From Prorocentrum cordatum (taxonomy: Eukaryota > Sar > Dinophyceae > Prorocentrales > Prorocentraceae), in NCBI GenBank assembly GCA_963575745.1, contig CAUYUJ010014597.1:326957-390956 (forward strand): a DNA stretch of 64,000 nucleotides, given 5' to 3'. Below the pieces are notes generated by a model. The model was not told the origin of the DNA, made no database searches, and saw only the letters and a program-made list of their open reading frames with translations. Position 1 is the first letter of the stretch. Each line of letters starts with the position of its first letter. Shown piece after piece: positions 1 through 11,659 of the stretch. Made by a program: the position numbers and the translations under genes.

Positions 1-929
1 TAAACAACTACGGCCCCGCTGCCGTGTAAAAGCGTATTCCACAAAACTGCGCTAGCCTAAAATCAGGCGTTTTTGGCAATATTGACAGTCATGCCGTGAT
101 TATTGCCCAGAAGGTTGAATTATCACTATTTACAAAAAAACAGTTGTTCATAGTACCGCGTTTGGTGTGACGATGCCAGATCTTTGGTTACGACAGGTGT
201 CAAGGCGGCAACGTTCGTTGTACCTTGTGTTGCTACTGGTGCTGCGTGCTTTAGTATTTATGGTGGTGTGGATGTTATCGTGGTGTTGTCGTTGCCGTGT
301 CTGTTGTCGTTGTTGGATTTGTTCTCTTACAAGGTAGCGATATTGGTGTGAGTGTGGTGTTACTGTTACGGATGTAACTTTTACACTGTTCCGATGCTGA
401 TATTAATGTTCGCGCTGTGATTCCCCGCAAATGTGCGAGCATAAAAATGTATTACCCAGCCGCGCAAAGACTGTTCGATCGGAAATCTCTGCCGGCTAAG
501 CTGGTACGATTACTGTGTATACCGTGTTGCTCATGTGCTAGACGCATCGTTTCTGCTGTTGGTGGTACTGCCGTCGTGTTGGCGAGATTCCTGCCGCGTC
601 CTTATTGTTGTTGCTGTTATACATAATCATTTTCTGGTCACGATGTAATGTTGTTGGTGGTGCTGTTGAGGTTATCGTGGCGGTTGTTCGTTTTGTTGTT
701 CCTAATGGTGTGGGACTTGCTGTGTTTCGACAGTTGCCGTGTGTTTTGCAGTGCATGTTGTTCACAGGGCTGCTACACATGGGCTCTACTGTGCTTACAT
801 TGTTGGCGATGTAGCTACATGTGCTCGTGTTCCTGCTGTTGGTATGTGCTTGCTATTGTTTCTCATCGGCGTTGCTGTTGTTGTTGTTGGCGTTGCTGTT
901 TCTGTTGGCGTGGATGCCAGTGCCATTGA
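1..929. other. Gene-free low-complexity DNA rich in GTTG/TTGCTG
   Basis: Nothing here looks like a gene. The plus strand is a loose mixture of GTTGTTG, TTGCTG and GTGTTG words, a decayed trinucleotide repeat. The short open frames on both strands only reflect this composition. Confidence 0.6.
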
Positions 930-1016
930 GAAAGATGGCGCCCCTCCTGGTGAGCTGGAGGCCTCTGTCGGCTCTGTGGGCCAAACTTGGCGGCGCGCAG
1001 AGGGGGGTAGCAGGAG

Positions 1017-1127
1017 GGGGGAAGGCTTCTTAGAAGGTGGCTGCTTCCTAGAAGGCGCGGGCCTTACATCCACAGATAAGGCCCGCGCCTTCTAATAAGC
1101 AGGGGTGCATCTAAGAAGCCTTCCCCC
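1017..1127. mobile_element. Foldback (long inverted repeat) element
   Basis: The left arm begins GGGGGAAGGCTTCTTAGA and ends GGCGCGGGCCTTA. The right arm begins TAAGGCCCGCGCC and ends TCTAAGAAGCCTTCCCCC. The arms are about 50 bp each around a 10-base loop at 1067-1076, with a few internal mismatches. This is a foldback or MITE-like element, or a palindrome made by repair. No protein is encoded. The word AAGGCCTTCT also appears in the dispersed repeat at 27525-27690 and 47045-47165. Confidence 0.7.
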
Positions 1128-1159
1128 TAAACGGTTTCTCCCAGGGCCGTAGGCGACAC

Positions 1160-1295
1160 GAGGAGGGGAGGGCGAGGAGGGGTAGGAGGGAGGATGAGGA
1201 GGAGGAGGAGGAGGAGGTGGAGGAGGGGGAGGAGGAGATGGAGGAGGAGGAGCAGGAGGGAGGAGGGAGGAGGAGGAGGAGCAGGAAGAGGAGGA
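1160..1295. repeat. GGA/CTC microsatellite (GGA on plus)
   Basis: An impure run of GAGGAGGAGG with occasional C and T interruptions, one of many such tracts in the window. Confidence 0.85.
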
Positions 1296-2499
1296 CGGGT
1301 CGCCTAAGCCCTTCGGAGAAACCCTCCCCTTCCCCCCTCTCCCTGCCTCCATCTGCGCGTGGCTGACAAACGGGGGCCCGGTGCCCTGGCGCTCAAAACG
1401 TGGCGACCTTCACGAAGATGGCACCACGCCCAGTCGGCCTGGGGCCTCTGCGGGCTCTATGGGCCCGTCGTGGGCATGGCGCCTTCTTACCCTTAGGTCG
1501 GACATGTCCCTCTACAGGCGGATGTTGGACGAAAAATCAGAAATATGCCAGAAATGCAAAACATGCTCAAAAATATGAAAGAACTCGTCCCCTGACTATT
1601 TGACTATTCCCCCTGTAGCGGGACAGGCCCGACTCAGTCTTATCCTCGAAGAACCGGTAACGGGCGACCTGGCCTTCGAAAGGTGGCGAGAGGGCGGCGC
1701 CGCTCCCGATGGGCTGGAGGCCTCTGCCGTCTCTGTGGGCCAGGGGCCGGGCGCAGTGGCCTTCGGATTGCCCCAGCAAAGCACCCAAACCGGAGCAGAG
1801 CACCCTAACAGCGGCAAAAACGAAGAGACGGGTCGAGGGGAGGGAGGTCGGCTAGATCGGCTAGATCGGTCGAGGGGAGGGCACGGCCATGTGAACCTCA
1901 ATCTATTTTGTTGTGGATCGTGGCCGTGTGACAGGGATCACAGTACGGCCATGCGCACCGCCGTTGTGTATCGCTTTGGGATATAACACGGCCGTGTGAC
2001 AGTGGTGAAAAGGCACGGGCACTTGCACCGTAGTGCTTCTAAAAAACATCGCGGCTCTGTGACAGGGGCGAGAGCACGACAATGCGCACCGTAAGGCATG
2101 TTCGACACGGGATCGCAGCCGTGTGGCATGGGTGGAAGCGCGGCCATGTGCACCGTTGTGTTTTTTCCATTGGGATCGAGGCCGCCCGGACCAAACATGT
2201 CGCCAGCATGAAGGCGAGAGCACCATCCTTACGTACATTGCCGTTCGCCGGGCGTTCACGAGCTCCCCTGCTCTCCTGTTGGATTCTTCTGTGGTAGACT
2301 CTGGCGAAACGCTGACAGGATAAAATGGCGACCCTCACGAAGATGGCGCCCCTCCTGGTGGGCTAGAGGCCTGCCGGCTCTGTGGGTCAGTCGTGGGCCG
2401 GGCGCCCTGGCCTTCCAAAAATGAGAACCTCCACGAGGATGCCGCCCCTCCTGGTGGGCCGGAGGCCTCTGGGGGCACTGTGGGCCGTGGGCCGATGTG

Positions 2500-3320
2500 T
2501 TAGCACAAGCGGTTCTTTCCTAGACATAAAGATTGCGATTTCGGAGACCTCGGTCAGCTTTGATCGTGTGGTTTTTGCTGCTCGTGCGCGGTTGCTGCTC
2601 ATGTGATTGTGATTATGATCTGTCCCTTGGCGTTATAGCCGGAAGTATTACCACCAATGTTCCTGCTGCTTCCATTTCTGATGGTTGGTGTTGCTAGAGT
2701 CAGTCGCTCTGTTGTTACGGTGTGCTCTCAATGTTGCTACAGCTGTTGTTACGGCATGATGTTGCTAATGTTGCTGACACGGTTGTTGTTTTCGTTGTTG
2801 TTTCTACTGGCGTGGATGTGATCGTGTCGTTCTTCTGGTGTTTGCGGTGTTGTACACGTCGCTTGTAAGCTGCTAGATTCCCAACGTATGATGTACCATA
2901 ATAATGGATTAACTAGTCAACATGCTTGCGTTTCCCGAGGGCTAGGCGGGCTTTGCTGATGCGAATGTTGCTGACTGCTGCTTCACGTGGTTGTTATGTT
3001 ATTACGCTGTTGATAACTGTGGTATCACTGCGGTTGTGTGAATACTACGGCTGCTGATGTTGTTTCCAAATGCCGTCGATACTGATTAGTTGTACGATGG
3101 GTTGCTGTCATTACAGTTGTTATGATTGTGGCTGTTCCTATATCACTGCTTGGTGTTGTTCCTGCCCTGTGTTTCCTGCTCCGCAAAAGAGCTCCAGGTT
3201 CTCCAGGATCAGTCAGCATCGAATGGGGGAATCGGGTCGAAACGAACTGGGCGTCGGATCGGGCCGCATCAGCATGGAATCCAAATCGAATTGAATAGCC
3301 CGGGCACAGATGCACCATAA
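2500..3320. other. Gene-free, GTTG-rich sequence
   Basis: Composition returns to that of the first kilobase, with TTGTTG and GTTGCT words. I see no gene, RNA or recognisable mobile element. Confidence 0.5.
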
Positions 3321-3324
3321 CACC

Positions 3325-3430
3325 ATGCGAAGATCGGGCCGTATCGGATCTTCGAAAATATTGCAATCGACTCGGATCGGGCCAACAAAAACCGATGTCG
3401 AACCGAATCGATCGGATCGAAATGGACCCT
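3325..3430 (+). repeat. GATCGG-rich dispersed repeat, copy A
   Basis: This stretch is rich in GATCGG and CGAATCG words and matches the reverse complement of 46015-46115 over about 95 bp, including GGGCCG[CT]ATCGGA at one end and CGATCGGATCGAAA at the other. The two copies lie about 43 kb apart in opposite orientation. No coding potential is evident. Confidence 0.65.
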
Positions 3431-3469
3431 GCCTCTCCGCCTCGACCCCCAAAGTCAACACCAACTCCC

Positions 3470-3673
3470 CCTCCCACGACCCACCCTCATCATCCCCCCC
3501 TCCTCCGCCACGCACTCGTCGTCGTCGTCCTCCTCCTCCTCCTCCTCCTCCTCCTCCTCCTCCTCCCCCTTCTTATACTCCTCCGCTTCCAACCCCCAGT
3601 TCATCCTCATCCTCTTTTCCCTGACTTTCTTCCTCATCGTCCTTTTCTTCCTCCTCGTCCTTGTCACCAGCAT

Positions 3674-3722
<49 letters not shown>

Positions 3723-3916
3723 CCATCACCATCACCATCACCATCACCATCACCATCACCATCATCGTCCATTATCATCATCATCATCCTCACCAACACC
3801 ACCATCATCATTACCATCAACAACATCGTCTTCATCATCATCATCACCACCGTAGCCGCCATTATCGTCATCACCAGCATCATCATTCTCATCATCGTCA
3901 TCACCACCATCACCAC

Positions 3917-3954
<38 letters not shown>

Positions 3955-4060
3955 CCACCATCTTCATTACCATTACCATCGTCATCATCATCATCAGCAA
4001 CAACAACAATATTATCATCATCATCATCGTCCTGATCATCGTCGTCATCATCATAACCAT
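3470..4060. repeat. CTC then CAT microsatellite block
   Basis: A CTC tract (about 3527-3569) passes into a long CAT/CAC trinucleotide tract (about 3668-4055). The long histidine-, serine- or methionine-rich open frames on either strand are artefacts of the repeat having no stop codons. Confidence 0.9.
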
Positions 4061-4189
4061 ATCAAGTTCCTCCCTTATCCTCATCATCCTAGCCATCAGC
4101 AGCGTCAACATCAATCCCAAATGAACACGGAGGAGGAGGAAACCACGCCACAGGTTTTTACCTCCTAAGGTGTGCCCAGCGTGAAAAAA

Positions 4190-4600
4190 AGAGACAGGAG
4201 GAGGAGGAGGAGGAGGAGGAGGAGGAGGCGGCGAATGACCAACGGTGTGCAAAGGAGCTGTTAGGGCGCCAGGGGGGGCCGCCGCAGGAGGAGGCACGCG
4301 AGGCGTCTGGCCGCCGCCCTCAAGAAACCACGAGCCCTAGTCGTCGTCGTCGTCCTCCTCCTCCTCCTCCTGTTCGTTCTCCTCCTCCTCCCCCGCGTCA
4401 TCCTGTGCCAACATCCAACGTACCCTCCTCCCGCACCTTCCAGAGGCCATGGGCTCCCGCGCCTCGCGGGAGGCGGGGGTGGGGGGGGGGGCTCGCTGGA
4501 AGGGGGAGAAAGGGGGAGGAGCGAGAGGAGGAGGGAGAGGATGAGGTGGAGGGGAAGGAGGAGGAGGAGGAGGAGCAGGAGAAGGAGGAGGAGGAGAGGG
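4190..4600. repeat. GGA-rich microsatellite blocks
   Basis: GGA runs occur at about 4197-4232 and 4500-4600, with CGTCGTCGTC and CTCCTC runs around 4340-4395. The second GGA block (CTC on minus) could mark the 3' flank of the decayed minus-strand LINE to its right. Confidence 0.75.
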
Positions 4601-5817
4601 CGGACCCAGGGACGACCGACGACGGCGAGACGACACAATCAAGTTCGGGCGGCGGCGGCGCCGCTGCCGCGGGCGGCAGCGGCACGCCGCAGCAAGCAGG
4701 CGAGGGACGGGCCTCCGCTCCGCACCTCCCAGCGCACGCAGGCTCTGCCGAGAGCTCTGAGCTCCCCGTGGGAAGGGACCGCCCAATGGGCGGCGCGAAA
4801 TCACAGGCGAGGACAACAGACCGCAGAGCGGGGATAAACAGGGGCCCGGGGGGGAAGACAAGAATCTGGTGGACGGCGGGGGCCCACAAGCAAGCCTCAG
4901 GAAGCTCCGGACACATACTGGACATACGTTGGAACAGCTGGTAAATCATTCAGTGAAGCACGTCATCCCTTCCGAAAGACTAATTGCACCACCTGTACCT
5001 TTGCGTGAGTTCTCGGAAGCGTCTAGCCGTGCACCAACTGTTACACGCAGAACGAAACCAGGAGGCGAATATCCAAGTCTGGGCATGGTGGGCACGCCTC
5101 CCATTAACATCAGACAATCATGAATCTGGCTGTCTGTCACGCGCATTGTCGTGTAATGCTTAATTCGCTCCGATGGTGCGCACCGCAAGCTCAGGGGCCT
5201 CTCAAACTCATAAGCCGGTCGGTCATCCTTTGCAAGGACGGGGTGGAAGAGGGCGACCCGGGCAGGAAAGTGATCCGGTCGGAGTTGCCAAGTCGGCCAG
5301 TGCCGTAGGCGCTGGAACGATCGTGCGCCGACGTCGCAAGAGAACTCAAAATAACATCGCCTGCGAAGAGCTCAATCGAACTCCGCGGCTGGGTGGGGGA
5401 AGGGGAGTAGTAGGCGTGGCGGAACATGGCAGCTCGGCACATGCACTCGAGACCCCTGGTCTGGAACAGGCCAACTCGCACAGATGGCATTCCTGGGGAT
5501 GGCATTCCTGGGGGCGCGCGCGAAATCTGGCCAATGTCTCTGCGTCGGCTCGGTTGACTTCGAGGGCAAAGAGAAAGTGGCCGACCAGGGTATGGCACGA
5601 AAAACCGTGGACGCTGAACCGTGCAGTGCGCTTGTGGGACTCCTCTGGCCGTGCCTTCCATCTTCCTCGTCGATCTTCCCAACTCCACGGGTTGGCATCC
5701 TACCCTAGAGTCAGTTCGAGATGCATGGCAGCGGCGGCGAAGAGAAAGGCTGCCCGCGCGGGTGCGCAACTCTCGGATATTGTTTCATTTCGTCCAGGGA
5801 AAGCTGGGTGCACGGAG

Positions 5818-6748
5818 TCACCATGGCATGCTTAGAATGTAGCAGAAGTCCTGCGGCCTCTGCAGTAATGACTCAGACCCCTCGAACAATCGAGAGCGCC
5901 TTATGATGTCCCTGGAGACCAGCGCGACATCGCCTGGGGATTGCGCCGCGCGCCACCCCGAGGGTCGGGCCGATGGCGAGGGCGAAGATCGATCCAGACA
6001 GCGGGCGCCGCTGCTTGGCTTGGCCCTCCTCCATCGCAAGAAGCGGCGCCCCCTGGGGCCGCCGAACCAACAAAAAACGACTTCAACGCTCCAGCGCAGG
6101 GCCTGGACAGCGAGCCCAATGTGTTCGGGCACCTTCATGGCGAGAAGGACTCAGGAAAGCATGCCATGGAGGAGGCCGGGCATGGCCACCGCCGCGTCTG
6201 CGGCTGCCATCCCTGTGTCCTTGCGCAGACGCTGGCGATGCCAGGTCGTGATTTTGGCTTCGATGTCGAGAGTATGGTTGGTCACGCTCCTCCCCGTAAT
6301 AATCCCTGTTTGGGCATCGGTGCCGGTTTGCCGGCGCAGCGACGAGCACATGGGCGCGTTGATCGCCGTGGAGACGACATCGTTGCAAGCGCCGCTGAGG
6401 GCGGTCGGCCCAGCGCGTTCAGCCGCGCGGAACAAACCAGCGCCTGTCGCGCCGGAGGCCTGGTTCCCCTCGGCCAGAGACACTGCCGCGCCATGACTGA
6501 AATCACCACCATGGAGCGCACCGTTGACCACAACGCAACATGCGCTAAAACAGCTGATCCTGGGGGCCTCCGCGAGCCCAGCGCGAGTAGGGGGTCCGAA
6601 CGGGCCCCGGTGCACTGCCGCGAAGCATGGCGACGGCGTTCTCAACTTCAGGAAAATCGAGCCCAATATCCCAGGCGGGCACCGTTGCACGCGCGGTCCG
6701 ATCACTTTCTCGCGCGCGGCCGGCCCGCAGGAGTCTCGTGGATTTCAC
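5818..6748 (-). pseudogene. LINE reverse transcriptase fossil
   Basis: Reading down the minus strand in shifting frames, the RT pieces appear in the expected order. Near 6600-6660 SAPGP...PYSRWA matches the SAPGPDGxPY entry to the RT domain. Near 6330-6450 come INAPMCSSLRR, GIITGRSVTNHTLDIEAKI, corresponding to the GF(I/V)xGR finger motif. Near 6180-6200 AMPGLLHGML replaces the AFPS motif. Near 5905-5940 GDVALVSRDI stands where ADDxALV is expected, so the catalytic ADD motif is lost. At least three frame changes and several stops are present. The family looks different from elements 1-3. Confidence 0.6.
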
Positions 6749-8774
6749 CCCGGCGCTTCGCGAGAGCTCTACCTACGTCGTCGGGGCCATGTAGCTGCCG
6801 CCCCGTCGGATCCACGACGCCCGAGAGATGCCTGGTCTCTGGGTCCTGGCCCGCGCGGAGGCGCGGGTCTCCAGCCGCGCCTGTAGGGCGCCTACTTCCG
6901 GGGACCACGAGGGCAAGGTCAACTTCTTGCTGGCGATCTTGAGCCCGCTGAAATGAAAAACAACACAGGTGCCCCTGAAATTGACGCCCGCGCGCCCAGG
7001 CGACGCCGTCGGTCTGGGCGAAGTGACTGGGCCGCGGGCAGCGTCGGACTGACCTCGCAACAAGCTCATCGCGACCGCCGCCAATACTTCGCATTAGATA
7101 GAGAGCCCAGGCGGCGCGCTCGTCGTTAATCCGGGCAGGGCGGAAGACAAGCCTGCGCCGCGCAAGATGCGCCGCTCCGCGAAAAATGCGCCTGGCTTCC
7201 TGAAGGGCCCCCTGGAGGCCCTCGGACTGGTGGCCCGCCCCCCGCGAAGCGGCCCCACCTCCTCGGCAAACCGGCGGCGCCTGGAGGCCTGCGACGGATG
7301 CCGAGCAGCCCCGCGAGGTCCAGAGGGAGCGAATGTGACGCCGACGGGGGCGTGATCCGAGGCACCCCTTTCTTGTTCGGGACCCCGAGGACAAGGTTGT
7401 CGCGGTTGAGGTCGAGGAGAGACACTGAAAAGAGCCGAATTGACCGAAAATCAGAGACCGACCGACCCTTCTCGACTGCGCCGGGTGCCAACTGCGCGGG
7501 CGCCCAGAATGTCATGCTGGAGCAACCCCGCGTCTTCCCGAGGCCCATGCCTCCCCTGGAGACCCGACAGCGCCATATCCCTGGACAACTGCGGTGCAAA
7601 TTCTAGGTTTGGCCCGCGTTGCCTCGACGAGCGAGCTGACTGGCCCAAATCGGCATCTGGCGTTCCATGAGAGCGCTGAAAGCTTGCATCGCGTCGGAAA
7701 CAGCGTAGAACTGCAATCGACGGCGCCGATCGACCAGGGGGGGCGGGGGGGGGGGGAACGGGGCCGAAGAGGGACAGCTGCCGTCGATATTTGAGTTGCG
7801 CAGTAGGCCCAGCCCGCTGGCCAGGAGCCCCGCGACGGGCGAGCAGCTCTGGAAGTCGCACTCGCGTGCGCATGCTGGCGCGGCTGTAGAGGAGACGGAG
7901 GAAACGCAGAGGAGGAAGTAGACGGCCCAGTCGAGCAGCCCAGCAGAACGGGAGCGGCGACGGCGAGCTTGGCCAGGGCCCCTGCCCGCCAGGTCTGGAA
8001 TCTCCAGCAGGCCCGTCGAGGATGGGGGCCGCGGAAAAGGAAGCGTGGCTCGCGGTAGTCGGAAACGTCGAAATAGGGCAGGACCGCGTGGAACCATTTC
8101 GGGAACTGGGCCCAGGGCCTCGCCGCGGCCCTCTTGCATCACGAAGAGAACCCAGACATCTTCGCCCCAAGCCGTGAACAGCATTCCTGTCGGAGGCTTG
8201 CTCCTAATCTCCACGCAATCAAAGTCGATGTGGTCCTCTTTACCCAGGTGACAAACAAAACTGCTGCCGCGACATGCGAGGTACACCTCTTCCAGCGAAC
8301 GTCGGGGTTGGTGCCACTTCAGGCTCTCAGCGGGTGGCGTCGCCTGCGCGTGTCCATCCATCCAAGGCCCTCCGCGCGCAGTCTGCCGAAGAACGTCCTC
8401 GCGTGGAGGGCGGGGCTCGAGCCTGATCCAACAGCTTATGCTCCAGTATTGAAATGTAGCCACCGCGTGAACCCCCATGTCACGCGGCATCTGCGCAATG
8501 ATGAACTGAGCGCGCCGGCGCATGACGGACGCGAGCACATTTGCAAGGAGACATCATATCCAAATCCTGCGAGAGCCTGACTTACATCTAGTTGAGGCTG
8601 AGGAGGCAAACGAGGAGGGCACGGCAGCAGACCCGCCTGTCGAGGGCGGCGGACTGGCAGAGGAACGCGGCCGCGGAGGAGGCGGCGAGAGCAACTTCAG
8701 CTTGGCGTCGAGCTTGGCCTACAATCTGGCTTCGAACTGCTCGGCCACAGCCGATTACCCAGCCTTGTCCAGGG

Positions 8775-8905
8775 CCTCATGCCTCTGACGAGCTTGCTGG
8801 TCCACCCGCTGGTTCAGCTTGGTGGTTGCCTCCTCGTGCTCCGAGATGGAGGCCCGCAGCTCGGACTTGGTGGTGATGGCCTCGTGTCTCCTGTCTGCCT
8901 ACATC
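8775..8905 (-). pseudogene. Possible LINE ORF1 coiled-coil fragment
   Basis: On the minus strand this segment reads as charged heptad-like sequence containing ITTKSELRASISEHEEAT and LNQRVDQQARQRHEALDK, followed by a stop. It lies upstream of the RT fossil on the same strand, where an ORF1 coiled coil would be expected. Assignment rests on composition and position only. Confidence 0.4.
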
Positions 8906-9627
8906 TGCGTCGCGAAAAACAGAATGTCGAGGTTCGTCGGCGGCGGCGTCGGGTTATCTTCATGTTTGGCATTTTTTGTATCAGAGGTGATGTGGGCGGG
9001 AGACATTCCGGACTGGACGTCATCATCGGTCATGTCGAATTGCTCGGGCGTCATCTCCATCGGCGGGGTGGAGGGCGAACCAAGGAAGAGCGAATCAACC
9101 TCCACGGGCGCAGCGTTCTCGTCGAAGGCTCTACAGCCCCGTAGGCATCGATAACCTCAAATTGCACCACCGGGGACGACGCCGTCAGGCCAAAGTCCCC
9201 GTCCTCGTCATCCCCAGACTCGAGCACGACAACCATCTTCTTGCGCGGCTCGTCTGAATGCTCGCGGGTCCTGCGCGTTGCTCCTGCCCACGGGCCGGCG
9301 TTAGCACGCGGGTGAACGCCTGTGGAACCCTCGGGGCCCCCCGAGGTTCTTGATACACTTGCCCTTGTTGTTTTTTTTCTCTGGGTCGGGAAAACATCCT
9401 GGCCGAAGGGCGACGGCTGCGGCCTGGAGGCTCCTTTGCCGTTGGCGTTGCTGGGGGCTGAAGATTTGGGGCTCAACGCAGGATTTGCTAGGGAGATCCT
9501 CGTGGAAAAACGGGTAAGAATTATGAGTGGCAGGCCAGCGCAGGACACGCTGGATAGCTCGAAAGAAAGCTGCCCGCTCAACTTGGACCTGCTCCCCCAT
9601 CGCACATGAGCCAACATGGCACAATAA

Positions 9628-9657
9628 GAGGAGGAGGAGGAAGAGGAGGAGGAAGAC
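9628..9657. repeat. GGA/CTC tract at the 5' side of the minus-strand LINE
   Basis: A short GAGGAGGAGG run on plus, so CTC on the LINE's sense strand. The context is the same as at the 5' junctions of elements 1, 2 and 3. Confidence 0.8.
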
Positions 9658-10007
9658 CACTGTAACCCCAAGAGTCATCAACGATGTTGGAATAAACCCT
9701 TTTTCCCCAGCTCCGTCTTCATAGGCCCCCTACAGCGGTTAATTTCCACTGCGGAAGCTGCCTCGCTGGAAAACACTCGTTTGAAGAACCTGAATCGCAC
9801 CATCGCATTATTTTCGGGACTCCAACGCCACGGATCAACATGACTGTTGCAATTTGACGATCCTGAATCGCGCCAGGACGCCATTCCTGGGACGTCAACC
9901 CACCGAAACAACTTCACTGCTGCACCCTCATGCTCTTGAATCTTTCCAACACACTATGTCTGGTACGCCGGCCATGGGAACCAACGAACGTTTTGCAAAG
10001 TTAGCAA

Positions 10008-10470
10008 AGAATGCGCGCGGCCTAAAGCGAAAACCACATGTTGAAAACCACCCGCCCGCATCCCCTGAAAATTTCACAGAAAGTTTTAATTCCGTGTGTG
10101 CGCGGCGCTTCGGCGATAACCACATTTGAAAACCACCCGCCCTCAACCCGTGAAGGCTTTGCCAACTCTTCAAAAGAATGTGCGCAGTGCTAAAGCGAGA
10201 ACCACATGTTGAAAACCATCCGCCTTCAATCCGTGAAGCCCTTGTGATTCTTAATATGGTAAGAAGGATACGTGCGGCGCTGAAGCGAGAACCACATTTT
10301 GAAAACCACCCGCCCTCAATCCGTGAAGCTATCGCATATTTTCTTTTTCTGCAAAACAAAAATATGTATATAACTGTGTGAATATATGTGTGTTAACAAG
10401 TGCGCAGTGCTAAAGCAAGAACCGCTTTTTGAAAACGACACGCCCTCCATCTGCGAAATTCCTGTCAATT
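10008..10470 (+). repeat. Five imperfect ~60-bp repeats, irregular spacers
   Basis: The core TAAAGCGAGAACCACATGTT followed by GAAAACCACCCGCCCTCAAT and CCGTGAAG recurs at about 10018, 10105, 10185, 10275 and 10408. Repeats diverge by roughly 10-25 percent and start-to-start distance varies from about 80 to 130 bp. The spacers are unrelated. This is not CRISPR, because repeats and spacing are too irregular. Confidence 0.7.
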
Positions 10471-10559
10471 TTGAAGCTTCAAGTTCAATCGTGGTGAGGA
10501 GGTCTCAAGCGAAATGCCTGGCCCGCCCTTTCGGCCGGCCTCGGGGTGCGACAGGGAGA

Positions 10560-10800
10560 AGTTATTTATAAGGAAGAGGAACGAACCAGGAGGAGGAGGA
10601 GAAGGGAGGACGACGGAGAGGAGGGAGGATTAGGGAGAGGCTGAGGACGAGAAGGAAGCGGAGGAGCGAGGAGGGTGACGACGCCGACGACGACGACGAC
10701 GACGACCGCCGCCGAAGGCCGCCGAAGGCCGCCGAAGGCCGCAGAAAGCCGCCGAAGGCCAACGACGGCCGCCGACGGCCAACGACGGCCGCCGGCGGGC
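10560..10800. repeat. GGA-rich block and 10-bp GCCGCCGAAG minisatellite
   Basis: A GGA-rich stretch (about 10575-10680) passes through GACGACGAC into a minisatellite of GCCGCCGAAG and later GCCAACGACG units up to about 10800. No gene is supported. Confidence 0.7.
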
Positions 10801-11154
10801 TGGCCGGGCCTGCGCCGCCCCACCCGCGGCGAGGGAGGCCGCCGCAGCGGCGCTCGCGGTACGCCAGGGCGCCCTGTGGCAGACGGGCGGGGCGGGCGGG
10901 GGCAACCGCAGGGGAGGGGACGCAGAAGGACATGCCACCACCTGCCGACAAACAAACCCTTTCATTTTTGTTTCCTGGCGGTCGTCGGCGCAAGCTCGTT
11001 GGAATCAGCAGCGTCCGCAAGGGCGCCCCAACTTGCGCAGCAAGCGTGGCTGCACGCGGCTGACGAGGTGAACTCTGGAAGCCAATCTCTCGCAAGGGAT
11101 ACTGAGACCTACGCCTTGCCTTGCACTCGTCCGCGAGTTTTGCTCCTATTGTTT

Positions 11155-11643
11155 CCCAACCATCCCGTTGCGTTGGGTCCTCGATGTGAAGAGACAGAGC
11201 CCCACGCTCGTTCCTTCCTCCACCTCCCTCCTCCCATCACAATCGTCATCGCCATCGTCATCATCATCAGCATCATCATCACCATTGCCATCGTCATCGT
11301 CATTATCGCCATTGTCATGTCACCATTGTCATCACCATCACCGTCTTCTTCATCATCATCATCACCAACAAGAACATCACCGCCGTCAGCATCATCAACA
11401 TCGTCATCATCATCACAATCAGCATCGCCATTAGCTTCGGTACTCTTCTCCTATCGCCATCATCATCAGCATCATCATCAACATCGTCATCATGATCGCC
11501 ATCAGCTTCGTCACCAGTGGCAAGCCCGCATGCTTCTCCCCCGCTTTTCACTGGCACAGTACTCACAAGTTCTTTGGCCCCACAGGGAGCTCCACCGAAG
11601 ACGATATTTACAACTGCGCATATCACAACTGCATATGATTGGG
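11155..11643 (-). mobile_element. Composite satellite repeat, copy a (minimal)
   Basis: On plus the unit begins CCCAACCAT (11155-11163) and ends ATGATTGGG (11635-11643), a near-perfect inverted pair. Inside are the right-end module (GAAGAGACAG, about 11185-11210), an ATC microsatellite (about 11237-11510), less than one 77-bp satellite monomer (GGCCCCACAGGGAGCTCCACC) and the left-end module with two CAACTGCGCATA-like repeats. It matches the ends of copies c and d, which carry many monomers. Confidence 0.65.
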
Positions 11644-11659
11644 TCCAGTGCCAGTCTGT

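Larger units (their letters stand above)
930..2490 (+). repeat. Dispersed 70-80 bp GC-rich repeat, about five copies
   Basis: A unit with the words AAGATGGCGCCCCTCCTGG, GGCTGGAGGCCTCTG and CTCTGTGGGCC recurs near 936-990, 1396-1480, 1688-1765, 2325-2410 and 2412-2490. Copies are diverged and irregularly spaced, so this is a dispersed family rather than a tandem satellite. Short open frames through the copies are not conserved between them and I do not regard them as genes. Confidence 0.6.
4600..9627 (-). mobile_element. Decayed minus-strand LINE, limits approximate
   Basis: Reading leftward from 9627, the minus strand has a CTC tract (9628-9657 as GGA on plus), then a region with coiled-coil potential around 8775-8905, then an unidentified stretch, then a reverse transcriptase fossil at about 5818-6748. 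The 5' limit is set by the microsatellite. The 3' limit is a guess based on the GGA block ending near 4600. Many stops and frame changes make it non-functional. Between 6750 and 8770 I cannot name a domain, though an endonuclease would be expected there. Confidence 0.5.

Noticed and set aside
3661-4297. Histidine- and methionine/aspartate-rich proteins of up to 280 codons
   Set aside because: CAT/ATC microsatellite read in different frames.
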